The notes under the pieces: generated by a model
Databases searched by the model: none
What the model saw: only the letters and a program-made list of their open reading frames with translations
Told to the model about the DNA's origin: nothing
In this document: piece after piece, positions 63,114 through 64,000 of the stretch
Layout of the letters: every line of letters starts with the position of its first letter
Numbering within the stretch: position 1 is the stretch's first letter
Translations under genes and position numbers: made by a program
Assembly (NCBI RefSeq): GCF_003601985.1
Contig: NZ_QZXA01000018.1
Location: 24,298-88,297 of the forward strand
Source of the DNA: Mesorhizobium jarvisii
Lineage (GTDB): Bacteria > Pseudomonadota > Alphaproteobacteria > Rhizobiales > Rhizobiaceae
Length of the DNA stretch: 64,000 nucleotides
Direction: 5' to 3'

Positions 63114-63144
63114 TCACACAACTGTAAGTATTTGTGAAACAACG

Positions 63145-63171
63145 AAAAGGGGCTCGCGCGAGCCCCTTTTT
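63145..63171. terminator. Bidirectional terminator
   Basis: AAAAGGGGCTCGCG and its complement CGCGAGCCCCTTTT form a GC-rich hairpin (63145-63170) with A and T runs on both sides. It separates the convergent lipoprotein and BA14K-like genes. Confidence 0.9.
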
Positions 63172-63192
63172 CTGTTGTTGAGCGGTCTCCTC

Positions 63193-63498
63193 TCAGAGCC
63201 GGCAATAGTGGCTGTAGCCGTCGCGGCCGATGTAGGTGTCGGAGTCCGGATCGTAGCTGGAGTAACGATCGAAGCAGCGGCGGACGTGCCAGGAACCACC
63301 GTCTTCGTCGACATAGACGGTACGCGGCGGCTGCTGGGCAAGCAGGCTGCCAAGGACGAACCCGCCGACGCCGGCGGCGATGCCGATGCCGAGGTCGTGG
63401 TGATGCGAATGAGCCGCCGAAGGCTGAACGGTGCCGACCAGCGCGGTGGCGGCGACGGTGGTGGCGATGAGGCCGGAAACGAGAGTGCGCTTGAACAT
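63193..63498 (-). CDS. BA14K-like small secreted protein
   Basis: This 101-residue protein has a signal peptide (MFKRTLVSGLIATTVAATALVG..., cleavage near AAH), a hydrophobic Gly-rich helix (DLGIGIAAGVGGFVLGSLLA) and a C-terminal BA14K-type motif RCFDRYSSYDPDSDTYIGRD with YSHYC at the end. BA14K is the immunoreactive 14-kDa protein of Brucella, with suggested lectin activity. Two cysteines (in RRCF and HYC) may pair. AAGGAGATCATC stands before the ATG, as in the following gene, and the leader shows further similarity. Confidence 0.8.
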   Translation of the reverse strand: MFKRTLVSGLIATTVAATALVGTVQPSAAHSHHHDLGIGIAAGVGGFVLGSLLAQQPPRTVYVDEDGGSWHVRRCFDRYSSYDPDSDTYIGRDGYSHYCRL

Positions 63499-63638
63499 GA
63501 TGATCTCCTTGCTTCGTTGACCGAGGCGATCCATCCGCCTCTTGATCATCTGTCGTTGCGGCAACGAAAAAGGTTCGAAGCTTTTTTGATCTTTTTTGGA
63601 GGTGCTGTCGGTTCCTGACTGTGGCCCACGGAGAATGC

Positions 63639-63660
63639 AAAAGGGCGGCCGAGGCCGCCC
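63639..63660 (-). terminator. Terminator of the His-rich gene
   Basis: GGGCGGCC (63643-63650) and GGCCGCCC (63653-63660) form a tight 8-bp hairpin; on the minus strand it is followed by four T residues. Confidence 0.75.
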
Positions 63661-63684
63661 TTCCAAACGCAACAGGCCGCGGCA

Positions 63685-63897
63685 TCAGAAGATGACAACG
63701 ACCCCGCCATGATGACGATGGTGGTGATGATGCCGGTGATGATGGTGGTGGTACCACCAGTAGTCGCCATAGTCGTCGTCATAGTAATGATGGTGATGAT
63801 GCATACCGTGAGCCGACGACGTCTGAACCGTGGCGGCCAACGCGCCTGTGGCAACGAACACGGCGACGAGAGCGGAAGTGAGCATGCGCTTGAACAT
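63685..63897 (-). CDS. Very His-rich small secreted protein
   Basis: This 70-residue protein has an N-terminal signal peptide (MFKRMLTSALVAVFVATGAL, cleavage near AAH or SSA). The mature part of about 42 residues is dominated by histidine (18 residues, in runs of five), with aspartate, tyrosine and tryptophan, and ends GGVVVIF. It could bind Ni, Zn or Cu in the periplasm. The signal peptide and leader resemble those of the BA14K-like gene next to it, which suggests an old duplication. No family is recognised. The upstream 63898-64000 carries the leader and promoter region; no gene is seen there. Confidence 0.78.
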   Translation of the reverse strand: MFKRMLTSALVAVFVATGALAATVQTSSAHGMHHHHHYYDDDYGDYWWYHHHHHRHHHHHRHHGGVVVIF

Positions 63898-64000
63898 GAT
63901 GATCTCCTGGATCCTTGACCGAGACGACCATTCGCCTCTGGAGACCAGTCGGCGCGAGGTGGGAAAAGGTTCGAAAGGGGTGGGGAGATATCTTGGCGGG

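Noticed and set aside
63499..64000. EcfG-type promoters (GGAAC-N16/17-GTT) before the BA14K-like and His-rich genes
   Set aside because: GGAAC or GAACC words are present on the minus strand, but a GTT at the right distance was not found.

Overview
The window looks like a chromosomal core segment of an alphaproteobacterium of the Rhizobiales, most probably Mesorhizobium or a close phyllobacteriaceal relative. The evidence is the high GC content, the glnB-glnA pair close to a second, eukaryotic-type glutamine synthetase (glnII) beside a DUF2735 gene, the alphaproteobacterial order of the ribosomal genes (secY-adk-rpsM-rpsK-rpoA-rplQ, no rpsD), two tuf genes, BA14K-type small proteins and a rhizobial intergenic palindrome. 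The genus is inferred from gene content; no search could be run.

Left part (1-16,000). It opens with the 3' end of glnB and with glnA, then about 640 bp without a recognisable gene, the 3' remnant of a P1-family peptidase, and glnII on the minus strand behind an almost ideal sigma-54 (-24/-12) promoter, divergent from a DUF2735 gene. A minus-strand series follows: an MFS transporter with a large extra loop, an ATP12-type F1-ATPase assembly chaperone, a DMT exporter, an RluA-family pseudouridine synthase, the CrcB fluoride channel, a GT-C-like membrane protein in a more AT-rich patch, an LpxO-like hydroxylase, a DUF930 protein, RarA and a Deg/HtrA protease.

Central part (16,100-49,850). This is one of the largest blocks of the translation and transcription machinery, all on the minus strand. 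In transcription order it is secE-nusG, rplK-rplA, rplJ-rplL, rpoB-rpoC, then a three-gene interruption (O-methyltransferase, Gfo/Idh/MocA oxidoreductase and an unknown 93-residue protein), then rpsL-rpsG-fusA-tuf and the complete S10, spc and alpha operons down to rplQ. Several structured intergenic regions stand out: an rplJ leader, tandem hairpins between rplA and rplJ, hairpins between rplL and rpoB, a palindrome between rplO and secY, and a long inverted repeat between rpsM and rpsK.

Right part (50,000-64,000). It holds tRNA-Trp, a short glycolipid-binding-like fragment, a group II truncated haemoglobin, a secreted protein with two ClpP-like domains of which the second has lost its catalytic dyad, the second tuf gene, a DMT transporter, three small membrane or stress-type proteins, tRNA-Gly, tRNA-Tyr, rlmB, and a glyoxylate-to-glycerate module (gcl-hyi-glxR) divergent from an IclR-type regulator with a good palindromic operator between them. 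It ends with a small lipoprotein and two tandem paralogous-looking secreted proteins, one BA14K-like and one extremely rich in histidine.

Most of the window is ordinary housekeeping DNA. No mobile element, CRISPR array or defence island was seen. The most unusual items are the tandem ClpP-like protein with one degenerate copy, the His-rich/BA14K pair that shares a leader, the MFS transporter with a cysteine-containing periplasmic insert, and the repeat placed inside the alpha operon.
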